From Planctomycetota bacterium (GTDB taxonomy: Bacteria > Planctomycetota > UBA1135 > UBA2386), in assembly GCA_016793265.1 (NCBI GenBank), contig JAEUHT010000219.1, positions 1 through 50,135 of the forward strand: a stretch of DNA of 50,135 nt. The letters are read 5' to 3'. Positions 16,124 to 25,192 of the stretch are shown one piece after another. Numbering within the stretch: the first letter of the stretch is position 1; every line of letters starts with the position of its first letter. The position numbers and the translations under genes were made by a program. A model generated the notes under the pieces. That model did not search any database. It worked only from the letters and a program-made list of their open reading frames with translations, and was not told the origin of the DNA.

Positions 16124-17167
16124 TCATCGACCGCCCGCGCCGACGGCCTTGATGCCGGCGTCGAACGGCGGCTGCAGCACGCCACGATCGCTGACGAAGC
16201 CGCGCACGAGCCGGCCCGGCGTGAGGTCGAAGGCAGGGTTGCGGGCGCCGACGCCGGTGGGGGCGATGCGCTGCCCGGCGAGGTGGGTGACCTCGGTGGC
16301 ATCGCGCTCTTCGATCGGGATGCCAGAGCCATCGGCGAGCTGCAGGTCGAAAGTCGAACTCGGCGCCACGCAGTAGAACGGCACACCGTGGGCTGCGCAG
16401 GCGAGCGCCAGCGGGTAGGTGCCGACCTTGTTGGCAAAATCACCGTTCCTGGCGATGCGGTCGGCGCCGACCAGCACGAGCTGCACTTCACCGCGCGCGA
16501 TGAGGCCGGGGCCGGCGCCGTCGACGAGCAGCTGCACGGGGATGCCGGCGGCGGCCAGTTCGAGCGCCGTCAACCGCGCCCCCTGCAGCAGCGGGCGGGT
16601 CTCGTCGGCCAACACGCGGAACGGCACGCCGGCGCGCGCCGCCGCGAACAACACCGCCAGCGCGGTGCCGTCGCCCATGGCGGCGAGGCGGCCGGTGTTG
16701 CAGTGGGTCAGCACGGTGCTGCCCGGCTGCACCAGCAGGCGGCCGTGTTCGCCCAGGCGGCGGCTCATCTGCTCTTCGTCGCGGTGCAGCTGCTGCGCCG
16801 CTGCGAACAGGTGTTCGAGCGTCGGCACCTCCCGCACGGCGGCGAGGCAACGTTCGATCGCCCAAGCCAGGTTGACCGCGGTCGGCCGCGCCCGCACCAG
16901 CGCCGTCGCCACCGCGCGCACCGTCTCCAGGAACGCCGACGGCAGCGGCACCTGTTCGCGCACACCGAGCACGAGCCCGTAGGCCGCGGCGACGCCGATC
17001 GCCGGCGCCCCGCGCACACGCAGGCCCTGGATCGCCTCGATCACCTCGTCGACGCGGCGCACGACCAGCACGCGCCGTTCGTGCGGCAACAGGGTCTGAT
17101 CGAGCAGTTCGAGGTGCCCGTCGTGGGCGCCGAGCCAGGTGATGGTTGGGGGCAGGGGCGGGATCAC
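16124..17167 (-). CDS. mtnA: S-methyl-5-thioribose-1-phosphate isomerase
   Basis: 347 residues, normal length for the aIF2B/MtnA family. Motifs in order: RGAPAIGVAAAYG near 52-64; LTHCNTGRLA with the catalytic Cys156; DETRPLLQGARLTALEL; and VGADRIARNGDFANKVGTY near 235 with the catalytic Asp; then APSSTFDL. It isomerises 5-methylthioribose-1-phosphate to the ribulose form in methionine salvage. No other salvage genes are nearby. It lies 22 bases downstream of purE in the same orientation. Regulatory eIF2B-like paralogues lack the Cys/Asp pair, which is present here. Confidence 0.96.
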   Translation of the reverse strand: MIPPLPPTITWLGAHDGHLELLDQTLLPHERRVLVVRRVDEVIEAIQGLRVRGAPAIGVAAAYGLVLGVREQVPLPSAFLETVRAVATALVRARPTAVNLAWAIERCLAAVREVPTLEHLFAAAQQLHRDEEQMSRRLGEHGRLLVQPGSTVLTHCNTGRLAAMGDGTALAVLFAAARAGVPFRVLADETRPLLQGARLTALELAAAGIPVQLLVDGAGPGLIARGEVQLVLVGADRIARNGDFANKVGTYPLALACAAHGVPFYCVAPSSTFDLQLADGSGIPIEERDATEVTHLAGQRIAPTGVGARNPAFDLTPGRLVRGFVSDRGVLQPPFDAGIKAVGAGGR

Positions 17168-17189
17168 CGCTGGACTCCGCGGCTCTGGT

Positions 17190-17699
17190 TCAGCAACCGA
17201 AGCGGGCGCGCACCTCGCGGTCCTTGGCCAGCGTCTTCTCGCGTTCGGCCGCGCGCAGACCGTCTACCTTGGCGGCGATCGCCGGATCGGCGAGCGCCAG
17301 GATGCGCACGGCGAACAGCGCCGCGTTCTTGGCCGCGGCCTGGCCGATGCCGGTCGCGGCGACCGGGATGCCGGGCGGCATCATCACGGTCGACAGCAGC
17401 GCGTCTTCGCCGTGCAGCGGGCCGCTGTCGATCGGCACCCCGATCACCGGCAGCGGCGAATGTGCGGCCAGGGCCCCGGCGAGGTGGGCGGCCATGCCGG
17501 CGACGCCGATCAGCACCTTGACGCCGTTCGCGCGCGCGTCGCGGGCGAAGCCACAAGCTTCGTCGGGCGTGCGGTGCGCGCTGAGCACGCGCACGTGGAA
17601 GCCGATGCCGAGTTCGGTGAGCGTCTTGAACGCGCCATCCAGAGTCGGCAGGTCGGAGTCGGAACCGAGCAGGAAGGCGATCGGGCGGGTCGTGGTCAT
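17190..17699 (-). CDS. purE: N5-carboxyaminoimidazole ribonucleotide mutase
   Basis: 169 residues. Diagnostic PurE motifs are GSDSDLP at 12-18, SAHRTPDE near 40-47 (catalytic His), GVAGMAAHLAGALA, and PVIGVPIDSGPLHGEDALLS. It converts N5-CAIR to CAIR in de novo purine synthesis as an octameric cytoplasmic enzyme. The class I type would need a PurK partner, which is not in the window. The class was not decided from sequence here. It lies seven bases after purC, supporting coupled expression of consecutive pathway steps. Confidence 0.96.
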   Translation of the reverse strand: MTTTRPIAFLLGSDSDLPTLDGAFKTLTELGIGFHVRVLSAHRTPDEACGFARDARANGVKVLIGVAGMAAHLAGALAAHSPLPVIGVPIDSGPLHGEDALLSTVMMPPGIPVAATGIGQAAAKNAALFAVRILALADPAIAAKVDGLRAAEREKTLAKDREVRARFGC

Positions 17700-17706
17700 G
17701 CGGGGT

Positions 17707-18597
17707 TCAGCGGGTGAGTCGGGCCTGGATGTCGCGGTAGGTGGCGGCGGTCTGCTGGATCACCTCGGCGGGCAAGGTCGGCGGCGGCGGCGTCTTGTTC
17801 CAGCCGGTGCCGGTCAGCCAGTCGCGCAGGTACTGCTTGTCGAACGAGGTCGGGTTGCCGCCGGGTCGCACCTCCTCGGCCGGCCAGAAGCGGCTGGAAT
17901 CCGGCGTCAGGCACTCGTCGATCAACAGCACCTTGCCGTCGAGCAGGCCGAATTCGAACTTGGTGTCGGCGATGACGATGCCACGTTCGCGGGCGATGGC
18001 GCGGCCCTTGGTGTAGAGCGCCAGCGCGGCGTCGCGCGCCGCCACGGCGACACGTTCGCCGACGAGCTCGACGACGCGCGCGAACGGGATCGGCTCGTCG
18101 TGGCCGGTCTCGGCCTTGGTCGACGGCGTCAGGATCGGCGGCGAGAGCTCGCTCGCGTGTTGCAGCCCCTTCGGCAGCACGACGCCGCTGACGGCGCCAT
18201 CACGCTGGTAGTCCTTCCACCCGGAACCGGTCAGGAAGCCCCGCACGACCCACTCCACGGGCAGCGGCTGGCACTTCTTGCAGCGCATGATGCGGCCGCG
18301 CAGCAGCGGCTTGTACTGCGCCGGCACGTCGCTCCAGGCGTCGACGTCGGTCGACAGCAGGTGGTTGGCGCAGACGCCGCGCAGCTGCTCGAACCAGAAC
18401 GTCGACGTCTCGGTGAGCACCCGGCCCTTGCCGGGGATGCCTTCTTTCATCACCACGTCGAAGGCGCTGATGCGGTCGCTGGCGACCAGCAGCAGGTCGC
18501 CGTTGAGTTCGAAGATCTCGCGCACCTTGCCGCGGCCGAGGCGCCGGGCGAAGGGCAGCTCCAGGGTCAGGATGGTCTCGGTCACGGCGCGGATCAT
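17707..18597 (-). CDS. purC: Phosphoribosylaminoimidazole-succinocarboxamide synthase (SAICAR synthetase)
   Basis: 296 residues, the longer eukaryote/Bacteroidetes-like form. Motifs include GKVREIFELNGDLLLVASDRISAFDV at 22-47 (ATP loop, split by strands), VEWVVRGFLTGSGWKDYQ, and LIDECLTPDSSRFW with metal-binding acidic residues. It ligates aspartate to CAIR using ATP, the step after PurE. It is the first gene of the minus-strand purC-purE-mtnA operon. A lipoprotein gene lies 70 bases upstream. Cytoplasmic, no unusual features. The start at 18597 gives MIRAVTETILTLELPF; Val5 (GTG) is an alternative. Confidence 0.96.
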   Translation of the reverse strand: MIRAVTETILTLELPFARRLGRGKVREIFELNGDLLLVASDRISAFDVVMKEGIPGKGRVLTETSTFWFEQLRGVCANHLLSTDVDAWSDVPAQYKPLLRGRIMRCKKCQPLPVEWVVRGFLTGSGWKDYQRDGAVSGVVLPKGLQHASELSPPILTPSTKAETGHDEPIPFARVVELVGERVAVAARDAALALYTKGRAIARERGIVIADTKFEFGLLDGKVLLIDECLTPDSSRFWPAEEVRPGGNPTSFDKQYLRDWLTGTGWNKTPPPPTLPAEVIQQTAATYRDIQARLTR

Positions 18598-18667
18598 GCG
18601 TTGGCGCCGGCCCGTCGCAAGCGAGAAGCAAGGCTCCGTCAGCGTCCGGCCCGAGATGCCGCGATGC

Positions 18668-19858
18668 TCAGGACTTCTGCCGCACGCCGAAGGCCAGGTT
18701 CAGCTCGGGGATGTTGTTGCTGCGCACCTCGACGAAGTCGTCGACGAAGGCGAAGGTGTCGTAGGTGCGATCGATGGCCGCGAACCAGGTCTCGTTGGTG
18801 CCGGCGACCGTGATGGTGATGCCGCCGTCGGCCGCCAGCGAGTAGGTGCCGACGTAGGAGAACGACTCGCCGCTGGCGCCGACCGCGTCGAGATCGAAGC
18901 CGCCCTGTGAGGACAGCGTGACCACACCGACGAAGGCGTCGCTGCCCATGTTGGTGGGGTTCACGAACAGGGTGTGGCCGCCGACCAGGAAGGTGCCGGC
19001 GACGCGCACCGGGTCGACCGGCGACGCCGGCGCATTGAACTTGCGCAGCATCAGCAAGAGACCCGCTTCGCCGTCGCTCTCGTCTTCGTCGAGGCCGAAG
19101 ACGACGTCGTTGGTCGCCGCCGAGCGCATCACGCGACTGTCGGCGCTCTGGCCCGACAGCTGGTAGCTCATGGTCAGGTTGCAGGAACCGTCGCCGACGT
19201 CGCCGGTCAGCAGGTTCTGCATGCTGCCGCCGAGCACGAGCGCGCTGGTGCCCTGGAAGCCGGTGCCGCTGATCGCGCGCGCCGTGCCGGGATCACCATC
19301 GGCGATGGTGACGGCGCCGTGGGCGCCGCGGCCGACGTTGTCGGGGCCGGGCACCGACCCGCCGAACACCGTGTGCAGCGACAGCACGTGCCAGGCGCCG
19401 CCGAGTTCGACCTGCCCGCTGACGACGCGGGTGCCGAAGTAGAGGCCGATCGACGGGCTGCTGGTGTCGGAGACGCGGTCGGTGAAGAAGAAGTCCGGGT
19501 GGCCGCCGGTGACCTGGCCATAAGCGCCGCGGAACACCACCGAGGCATCGCGGCCGGAGCCGGTGACGTAGATCGACAGGGCGCCGTCGCTGGCGAGCGC
19601 GTAGCGGTCCGCGATCGAAGTGCCGGTGGTGCGCGTCACCGTGTAGGTGCTGTCGTCGAACAGGTTGAGCGTGCCACGATCACTGAGCGCGACGGCGGTC
19701 TGCACCGGGAAGGTGCCGAAGCCGCGCAGCGAGCGGAAGCCGAACAGGTGGTGGGAGGCGGCGATCTTGACTTCGCTCGGCGGGATGTCCTGCTTGCCGC
19801 CGTCGGCACACGCAGGCAAGAGGAGCAGGGGAAGCGACAGCGGGACGTAGCGCGACAT
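18668..19858 (-). CDS. Lipoprotein, beta-rich, unknown function
   Basis: 396 residues. The signal peptide ends LLLLPAC (lipidation Cys near 16), followed by a short spacer (ADGGKQDIPPSE). The mature part is made of repeated strand pairs with Gly/Asp/Thr turns, for example GTLNLFDDSTYTVTRTTG and GGITITVAGTNETWFAAID. Segments around 40-80 and 320-390 look like diverged copies of one module: rising strand, SYVGTYSLAADGG or DRYALASDGALS, then a Gly-rich strand. That suggests a beta-propeller or repeat-sandwich, which is inference. No catalytic residues recognised. It is divergent from the DUF3187 gene at 19962. Confidence 0.75.
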   Translation of the reverse strand: MSRYVPLSLPLLLLPACADGGKQDIPPSEVKIAASHHLFGFRSLRGFGTFPVQTAVALSDRGTLNLFDDSTYTVTRTTGTSIADRYALASDGALSIYVTGSGRDASVVFRGAYGQVTGGHPDFFFTDRVSDTSSPSIGLYFGTRVVSGQVELGGAWHVLSLHTVFGGSVPGPDNVGRGAHGAVTIADGDPGTARAISGTGFQGTSALVLGGSMQNLLTGDVGDGSCNLTMSYQLSGQSADSRVMRSAATNDVVFGLDEDESDGEAGLLLMLRKFNAPASPVDPVRVAGTFLVGGHTLFVNPTNMGSDAFVGVVTLSSQGGFDLDAVGASGESFSYVGTYSLAADGGITITVAGTNETWFAAIDRTYDTFAFVDDFVEVRSNNIPELNLAFGVRQKS

Positions 19859-19961
19859 CAGGGTGGCGGCAGTCTAGGTGGTGGGGCACGCCCCGCCAAT
19901 CGGCTGGCGGCTCCACCATCACGCTTGTGCGCCGGCACCCGACAACTACCCTGTGCCGCCG

Positions 19962-20969
19962 ATGCGCCCGCTGCAGCCGCTGTCCGCCTGGCTCACCCTG
20001 CTGTCCACCGCCTGCGTGGCGGCCCCACAATGGCAAGGGCCGTTGCCGACCAGGAACCAGCACCCGGCCCAGTTGACGGTGATGCAGATGGCCCCCGCCG
20101 CGGCCCGCGTGCTGGCGGCAGGCGCCAGCGCCGCTCGCCTCGACAGCGCCTACTCGAGCCTGTTCCTGAGCGGCAACAGCCCGGTTGCGAACTGGCTCAT
20201 GGACGGCGAGTTGTTGCGCACCGCGGCGAGCGTGCGCCACGGGCTCGGCGGCGGCCTCGAAGTGGCAGCCGAGCTGCCGTTCGCGCACGCCAGCGGCGGC
20301 TTCCTGGACGCGCTGCTGATCGACTACCACGAGCTGTTCGGCTTCCCGGACCAGAACCGCGACACCACCGAGCGCGACCGCTTCCTGGTGTCGGCTCGTC
20401 AGAACGGCAACGAGGTCTTTGGCATGGAGCCTCACGGCGTGCACCTGCTCGACGTGCCGCTGTGGCTGACCTGGCAGGCGCTGGCGCCGACGGCGCACGG
20501 GCCCGGGCTGGCGCTGCGCACCGGCCTCGAGCTGCCGAGCGGCGATGACGGCCGCGGCTACGGCAACGGCGAGTTGGACTACAGCCTCGGCGCCGTGCTC
20601 GAATGGCGCGCCGCCGGCATCGGCTGGTACGGGCACGCGCAGCACACCTTCGCCGGTTCGCCAGCGAGCGCCCGGCAGGTCGGCTTCGACTTCGCCGACG
20701 TCACCACGCTAGGCCTCGCCGCCGAGCTGCCGCTGACGAACGAGCTGCACGCGTTCGCGCAGCTGGCTTTTGAGAACTCGACCCTGCGCCGGCTCGCCGT
20801 GCCGGCAGCGGAACGCGACCAGATGCTGCTGTGGATCGGCGGGCGGCTCGGCCTCGACGAGCAATGGGCGGTCGAGGTCGCCTTCGGCGAGGACCTCATC
20901 GGCAAGGCGTCGCCCGACTTCACGGCCTGGCTCGGGGTGGCATGGCTGCCGGCCGCCGGCGGTTCGTGA
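19962..20969 (+). CDS. DUF3187 family outer-membrane-type protein
   Basis: 335 residues with an N-terminal signal (LQPLSAWLTLLSTACVAAPQ). Family features are GPLPTRNQHPAQLTVMQM near the start, YSSLFLSGNSPVANW, the lipid-facing strand pair VRHGLGGGLEVAAELPF, GGFLDALLIDYHELFGFPD with NRDTTE after it, and late strands such as LGVAWLPAAGG at the C-terminus. DUF3187 proteins resemble small outer-membrane beta barrels; no substrate is known. I chose ATG 19962 because it begins the signal sequence; the longer frame upstream has no signal. The gene ends about 80 bases before the dif-like site. Confidence 0.83.
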   Translation: MRPLQPLSAWLTLLSTACVAAPQWQGPLPTRNQHPAQLTVMQMAPAAARVLAAGASAARLDSAYSSLFLSGNSPVANWLMDGELLRTAASVRHGLGGGLEVAAELPFAHASGGFLDALLIDYHELFGFPDQNRDTTERDRFLVSARQNGNEVFGMEPHGVHLLDVPLWLTWQALAPTAHGPGLALRTGLELPSGDDGRGYGNGELDYSLGAVLEWRAAGIGWYGHAQHTFAGSPASARQVGFDFADVTTLGLAAELPLTNELHAFAQLAFENSTLRRLAVPAAERDQMLLWIGGRLGLDEQWAVEVAFGEDLIGKASPDFTAWLGVAWLPAAGGS

Positions 20970-21047
20970 GGCGCGCCGGGGGACGGGGACAGGGCCAGTG
21001 CGCCGGGTAGGCGCGCGGGGCAACCCGGAGCCCGGCTCCCCCTCCGG

Positions 21048-21075
21048 CCTTAACATAACATATCTTATCAGAACC
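21048..21075. other. dif: dif-like XerC/XerD recombination site
   Basis: A 28-bp AT-rich island in GC-rich DNA between the convergent stops at 20969 and 21141. On the minus strand it reads as an XerC-type arm GGTTCTGATAA (21075-21065), a six-base centre GATATG (21064-21059) and an XerD-type arm TTATGTTAAGG (21058-21048). E. coli dif has arms GGTGCGCATAA and TTATGTTAAAT around a six-base centre. The XerD arm is therefore identical over its first nine bases. The XerC arm matches at 8 of 11 positions, including GGT and ATAA. Arm lengths and the 11-6-11 layout are exact. This is the expected chromosome-dimer resolution site near the replication terminus. Confidence 0.8.
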
Positions 21076-21140
21076 TCAGCGGGGGAGCGAGGCTGGGGTA
21101 GTCAAGCCGCCTCGGCATCGACCGGGCTCGGCGCCCGGCG

Positions 21141-23231
21141 TCAGCTCCTGCCGCGCTTGCCGGCTGGCGCGGCAGTCCCGAGCCGCTGCATCTGCTCGGT
21201 CAGCGCCACCTGCAGGCTGGTGAAGCCTGCGTAGTGCACTGTGCGGGCCGGTACGCCTTGCCCGCGCGCCAGGTCCAGGGCCGGCTCGGTGGTCTCGTGG
21301 CGGTTCCAGTGCAGCAGCAGCAGCATGTCGATGCCGCCGCGCATGCGGTCGGCGATCGCGTTGACGATCTTCTGTGGCGACGTGTAGTTGGTCATCAGCC
21401 ACTCGGCCTGGAAGCCCCAGTCGGCGGCGAGCGCCTCGAGCCGCGGATGGTGCCGGCGCTGGCGTTCGTTGCCGCCGACGACGAGCACCCGCGGCGGCCG
21501 GCCGAGCGCCTTGATCGCCGCTTGCACCGCGGCGCGCCCGGTGTCGGCCGTTGCCGGCGCCTGGTCGTCGAGTTCGAGCAGCTTCTCGATCGCCTGCATG
21601 TCGTCCTTGGCCAGCTCGGGATAGACGCAGGCGACCTCCTCGAGCAGGCCGTGCGCCTGCTGCAGCGCCTCGATGTCCTTGCGTGCCCGCAGCGAACGCG
21701 CCACCGCGACCTGCAGCTGGGCGCGTTCGTAGTCGTGGCCTTCGAGCTCCTCGTAGACGGCGGCCAGTTCGACCTTGATCTCGACGTGGTCCAGCGCCTG
21801 GCCGACGAACTCCTCGTTCTTGAGCAGCTTCTCCAGCGCCTCGAACTTGCCCCGCTGCTGCAGCACTTCGCGCATCTCGGCGTAGGCCGCGCGCGCCTGG
21901 TCGCGTTCGCCGAGCATGTTGTGCGCGGTCAGCACGACGCGCATGGCGTCGATGCGTTGGTCGAGGTCGATGGCGACCTCGAGCACGCGGCGCGCCGCGA
22001 GCAGCGCCGGCGCGGCTTCGCCGAGCGACAAGTACTCGAGGGCGACGAACAGCAGCTGGTCGGCGGACGAACCGCGGCCGACGTCGACGGCGTCGAGGAA
22101 GCGCAGCGCCAGCTTGCGGTCGTGCTGCTTCAGCGCCTCGTGCACCGAGTAGAAGCTCTCCAGGTCCGGTTTGACGGTCTCCAGCGCCTGTTCCATGAGC
22201 CGCAGCGCGCGTGAGGTCTCGGTGGCGTCGGCGAGGCTCAGCAGCGCCGCCGCCTGGAAGAAGCGGGCGCGGTCGCGCAGCGCCACGTCGCGTCCCTCGA
22301 GCCGGCGCAGGCCGGCGATGGCGCGCTCGAAGCCGCGCGCCGCGGCGGCGAGGTCGCCGGTCTCGTAGGCCAGCAGGCTGCGCAGGTAGACCGCCTCGGG
22401 CGCCGCATGTTCGGGTTCTTCGGCGACGTGCTGCAGGCGCGCCAGCGCGGCGTCGCGTTCGGCCCGCTGCTGGCGCGGCTCGACGCTGACCGTGTCGTGC
22501 ATGCGCAGCTCGCCGAGCGCCGCGACCAACGACGCCGAACTGGCCAACATCGGCTGATCCTCTGCCAACGCCTCGGCGCGTTCGGCGGTGGTGATCGCCG
22601 CCTGCCACTCACTGGCGGCCAGCAGGCGCTCGGCCAGCGCCCGGTGGTAGCGCGACTGCACGTCGGCGGGCAACCGGGCGAAGCTCGCCATCGACAGGAT
22701 CTTGCCGAGGATCGAGGCGGTGCTCTCCTGGTCGTCACTGTCGACGCGGCCTTCGAGCTTCGACAGCAGGTCGGTCACCGCGGCATCGACGATCATGTCG
22801 AGTTCGCCGGTGGCGGGCTCGGCGGCGAGGTACTGGATCGCGCGCAAGGCCAGTTTCAGGTCGCCCGACCAGAACAACGACCGCACCACCATCGGCAGCG
22901 CGTTGCCGGCGACCTGCGGATCACCGAGCAGGTCGAGCAGCTTCTGCGGGTCGGCGAGCGTCGCGGCGATACGTTCGCGATCGCCGCGGCGATCGTAGGC
23001 ACGAACGGCGCCGAACAGGCTCCAGCGGCGCAGTTCGCCCGTGGTCTCCGGCAGGTCGAGGTCGAGCAGGGCCCGCGCATAACCGACCAGGAAGCTCGCG
23101 CCTGGTCGCGTCGCTGCACATTGCCAGTAGTCGAGCAGCTGCTGCCGCAAGAGCTCCGGTTTGGCCTCGCCCTTCTCGGCGGAATGGACCTGCTGCAGCA
23201 GCAGACGATCGAGTGCGGTCTCCCAACCCAT
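21141..23231 (-). CDS. TPR-like repeat protein with C-terminal DUF2325-like domain
   Basis: 696 residues, cytoplasmic, no signal. Residues 1-570 are helical repeats, several with TPR spacing (LLAASEWQAAITTAERAEAL; YLSLGEAAPALLAARRVLE; MLGERDQARAAYAEM). Residues about 580-680 form a distinct alpha/beta domain starting RVLVVGGNERQRRHHPRLEA, with AEWLMTNYTSPQKIVNAI, MLLLLHWNRHETTEPALDLA and VHYAGFTSLQVALTE. This strand order and the Gly-Gly and Ser/Asn loops fit DUF2325, a nucleotide-binding-like fold of unknown function. The gene is 77 bases after the 23309-25066 gene on the same strand, probably in one operon. Its 3' end lies beside the dif-like site. Confidence 0.8.
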   Translation of the reverse strand: MGWETALDRLLLQQVHSAEKGEAKPELLRQQLLDYWQCAATRPGASFLVGYARALLDLDLPETTGELRRWSLFGAVRAYDRRGDRERIAATLADPQKLLDLLGDPQVAGNALPMVVRSLFWSGDLKLALRAIQYLAAEPATGELDMIVDAAVTDLLSKLEGRVDSDDQESTASILGKILSMASFARLPADVQSRYHRALAERLLAASEWQAAITTAERAEALAEDQPMLASSASLVAALGELRMHDTVSVEPRQQRAERDAALARLQHVAEEPEHAAPEAVYLRSLLAYETGDLAAAARGFERAIAGLRRLEGRDVALRDRARFFQAAALLSLADATETSRALRLMEQALETVKPDLESFYSVHEALKQHDRKLALRFLDAVDVGRGSSADQLLFVALEYLSLGEAAPALLAARRVLEVAIDLDQRIDAMRVVLTAHNMLGERDQARAAYAEMREVLQQRGKFEALEKLLKNEEFVGQALDHVEIKVELAAVYEELEGHDYERAQLQVAVARSLRARKDIEALQQAHGLLEEVACVYPELAKDDMQAIEKLLELDDQAPATADTGRAAVQAAIKALGRPPRVLVVGGNERQRRHHPRLEALAADWGFQAEWLMTNYTSPQKIVNAIADRMRGGIDMLLLLHWNRHETTEPALDLARGQGVPARTVHYAGFTSLQVALTEQMQRLGTAAPAGKRGRS

Positions 23232-23308
23232 GTGGTGGCTCCGCAGCCCCTATCGGATCGCCGGCGTTCTGCCTTGGCGCGACCGGCGAAGGCCCGGTCG
23301 CACGGTGC

Positions 23309-25066
23309 TCATTCGAGCAGTGGGCGCACCTCGGCGGGCATCACCACGACGAGGCCGGCGAGCGCGGCGCTGCCGCCGGCGCCGCGGCCGAGCGCGCCGA
23401 GCACGAGGTCCCCCGCCCGCAGTTCGGCCAAGGCCGCGCTGCTGGCGGTGAGCCAGTGTTCGTCGTCGTCGTCGCGCACGCCGAAGCCACGCGGCCCGAC
23501 CGCCTCGACCGTGAACAGCCGCGGCCGCAGCGCCGGATCGTGCGTCGTGCTGAGCAGCGCGCCGGCGGCATCGAGCCGTTCGAGCTGGTCGAGCAGCGGT
23601 CCCGAACAGCGCTGCAAGGCGCCGTCGAGCTCGAACTCCTGGGTGCGGGCCGCCCAGGCGTAGAAGCCGCGCAACGTCGCGTGGGCGGCGCGAACGGCGG
23701 CCGCTCGCTGCCGCGGCGCCGCGCCGAGGTAGACGTGCAGCAGCATGCGCAGCAGGTCGTCGCCCGTGACCAGTTCGAGGTCGGTGCGCGGCAACGGCGC
23801 GTTCTGCTGCAACTGGATCAGCAGCCGCAGCCAGTCGGCCTGGGCATCCTGCTCGAGGCCCGACTCCCACAAGTACTCCACCACCAGCGGTTCGAGGTCG
23901 CCGCCGAAGTCCTCGCCGACCGGCTGCACCGGCGTTGCCGCATCGTCGCGGGCGCTGTCCTGCCCGTCGTCGTCGTCCGCGTAGAGTTCGTCGTCGCCGT
24001 CGTCGTCGCGGTCGGCCGCGTCCGGCCGCTCCGCCTGCGGCGCGCGCCAGGGGGCCCGCTCCAGCGCGTCCGCCTCCGGTTCGGCCTCGTCGGGCTCGAT
24101 GCCGGCCATACGTTCGAGTTGCGCGAACAGGTCCTCGACGTCGCGCTTCTGCCGCAGGCCTTCGTCGAGCGTGCGCACGAGGCGTTCGCCGAGCGTCTCC
24201 CCCGCCGGTTCCGCTGCCGTCGTCGGCGTCGGCGCGGCCGCACCGGCGTGGTGCGCGTTCCACAGCTCCAGCAGCAGCTCCCTGGCCCGGTCGAGGTCGA
24301 CGTCGGTGTCGAACGCGAGCCCATCGAGCAACGGCCCGAGCACCGGCCCGGGCCGCGCGGCGGCCGCGAGCTGTTCGGAGATCGCCGTCGCCGCGAGGTC
24401 GCTGCCGGCCTTGCGCAGCAGGCGATCGAGGTCGGCTTCGAGATGTTCGATCGGCACCGGCGGCGGCGCGGCAAGGGCCGCGGCCTCGGCGGCGGCCTCG
24501 TGGCGCGCCAGCAGCAGGTGTTCGAGCTCGACTTGCTGCAGCCGGCGATCGAGCCCGAGCCGCTGCACGTCGCGGGTGAAGGCCGCCGCGAGCTCGGCGC
24601 CGGGCCGGAACACCGCCGCCGCCACCGACGGCTGCCAGGTGTCGGTCTCGGACGCGTAGAGCCGGCCGACGATCAGGTCGCCCGGCTGCAGCGAGTCCGC
24701 CGGCACGTCGAGCTCGTAGATGGCAGCGTCCTGCAGGTCCTGCGCTTCGAGCGGGCCGGCGTCGGCACCGACCACGAACACCCCCACCACCGATTCGGCG
24801 ACGTCCTCCGCGTCGCTGCCATACGCCGGCAGCTCGATCGGCACCGCGCCGAGCAGCTCGCTCGAGCGCTCCAGGGTCACCCACTCGTGGAAACGCAGTT
24901 CGGCGGTGTCCGCGGCGCCGCGCAGTCGGGGCTCCGGGCGGTCGTCGCGGCCGAAGAACTCGCGCCGGGCCCGCTGCAGCTCCACCGCGAGGTGGTGGTT
25001 CTCGGCCATGCGTTCGGCGATGCGGGTCACGGCGACGGCCGCACCCTTGGCTACGTCTCGGGTCAT
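23309..25066 (-). CDS. Unknown protein with acidic linker between two similar terminal domains
   Basis: 585 residues starting at ATG 25066. The N-terminal domain (1-190) contains LRFHEWVTLERSSELLG and the beta hairpin LQPGDLIVGRLYASETDTW. A helical middle follows, then an Asp-rich linker near residues 345-370 (DRDDDGDDELYADDDDG). After it come a second helical part and a C-terminal hairpin, LAELRAGDLVLGALGRG, that repeats the N-terminal GDLIVG pattern. The ends may thus be copies of one small barrel domain. No signal peptide or membrane segment; no known enzyme motif. It is the first gene of a two-gene unit with the TPR/DUF2325 protein. A longer upstream frame was rejected as antisense noise. 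Confidence 0.72.
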   Translation of the reverse strand: MTRDVAKGAAVAVTRIAERMAENHHLAVELQRARREFFGRDDRPEPRLRGAADTAELRFHEWVTLERSSELLGAVPIELPAYGSDAEDVAESVVGVFVVGADAGPLEAQDLQDAAIYELDVPADSLQPGDLIVGRLYASETDTWQPSVAAAVFRPGAELAAAFTRDVQRLGLDRRLQQVELEHLLLARHEAAAEAAALAAPPPVPIEHLEADLDRLLRKAGSDLAATAISEQLAAAARPGPVLGPLLDGLAFDTDVDLDRARELLLELWNAHHAGAAAPTPTTAAEPAGETLGERLVRTLDEGLRQKRDVEDLFAQLERMAGIEPDEAEPEADALERAPWRAPQAERPDAADRDDDGDDELYADDDDGQDSARDDAATPVQPVGEDFGGDLEPLVVEYLWESGLEQDAQADWLRLLIQLQQNAPLPRTDLELVTGDDLLRMLLHVYLGAAPRQRAAAVRAAHATLRGFYAWAARTQEFELDGALQRCSGPLLDQLERLDAAGALLSTTHDPALRPRLFTVEAVGPRGFGVRDDDDEHWLTASSAALAELRAGDLVLGALGRGAGGSAALAGLVVVMPAEVRPLLE

Positions 25067-25192
25067 CGCCGCGCAGGGTGACCAACCGGGGCCACGATTG
25101 CAACCGCGAGCCGCCAGGAGCCGGTGGCCACCGCCCGCCCAGGGCCGGGTCGCCCGCTGGTTCCTCCGGGCCGCCGTGCTACCTTCCTGCCC

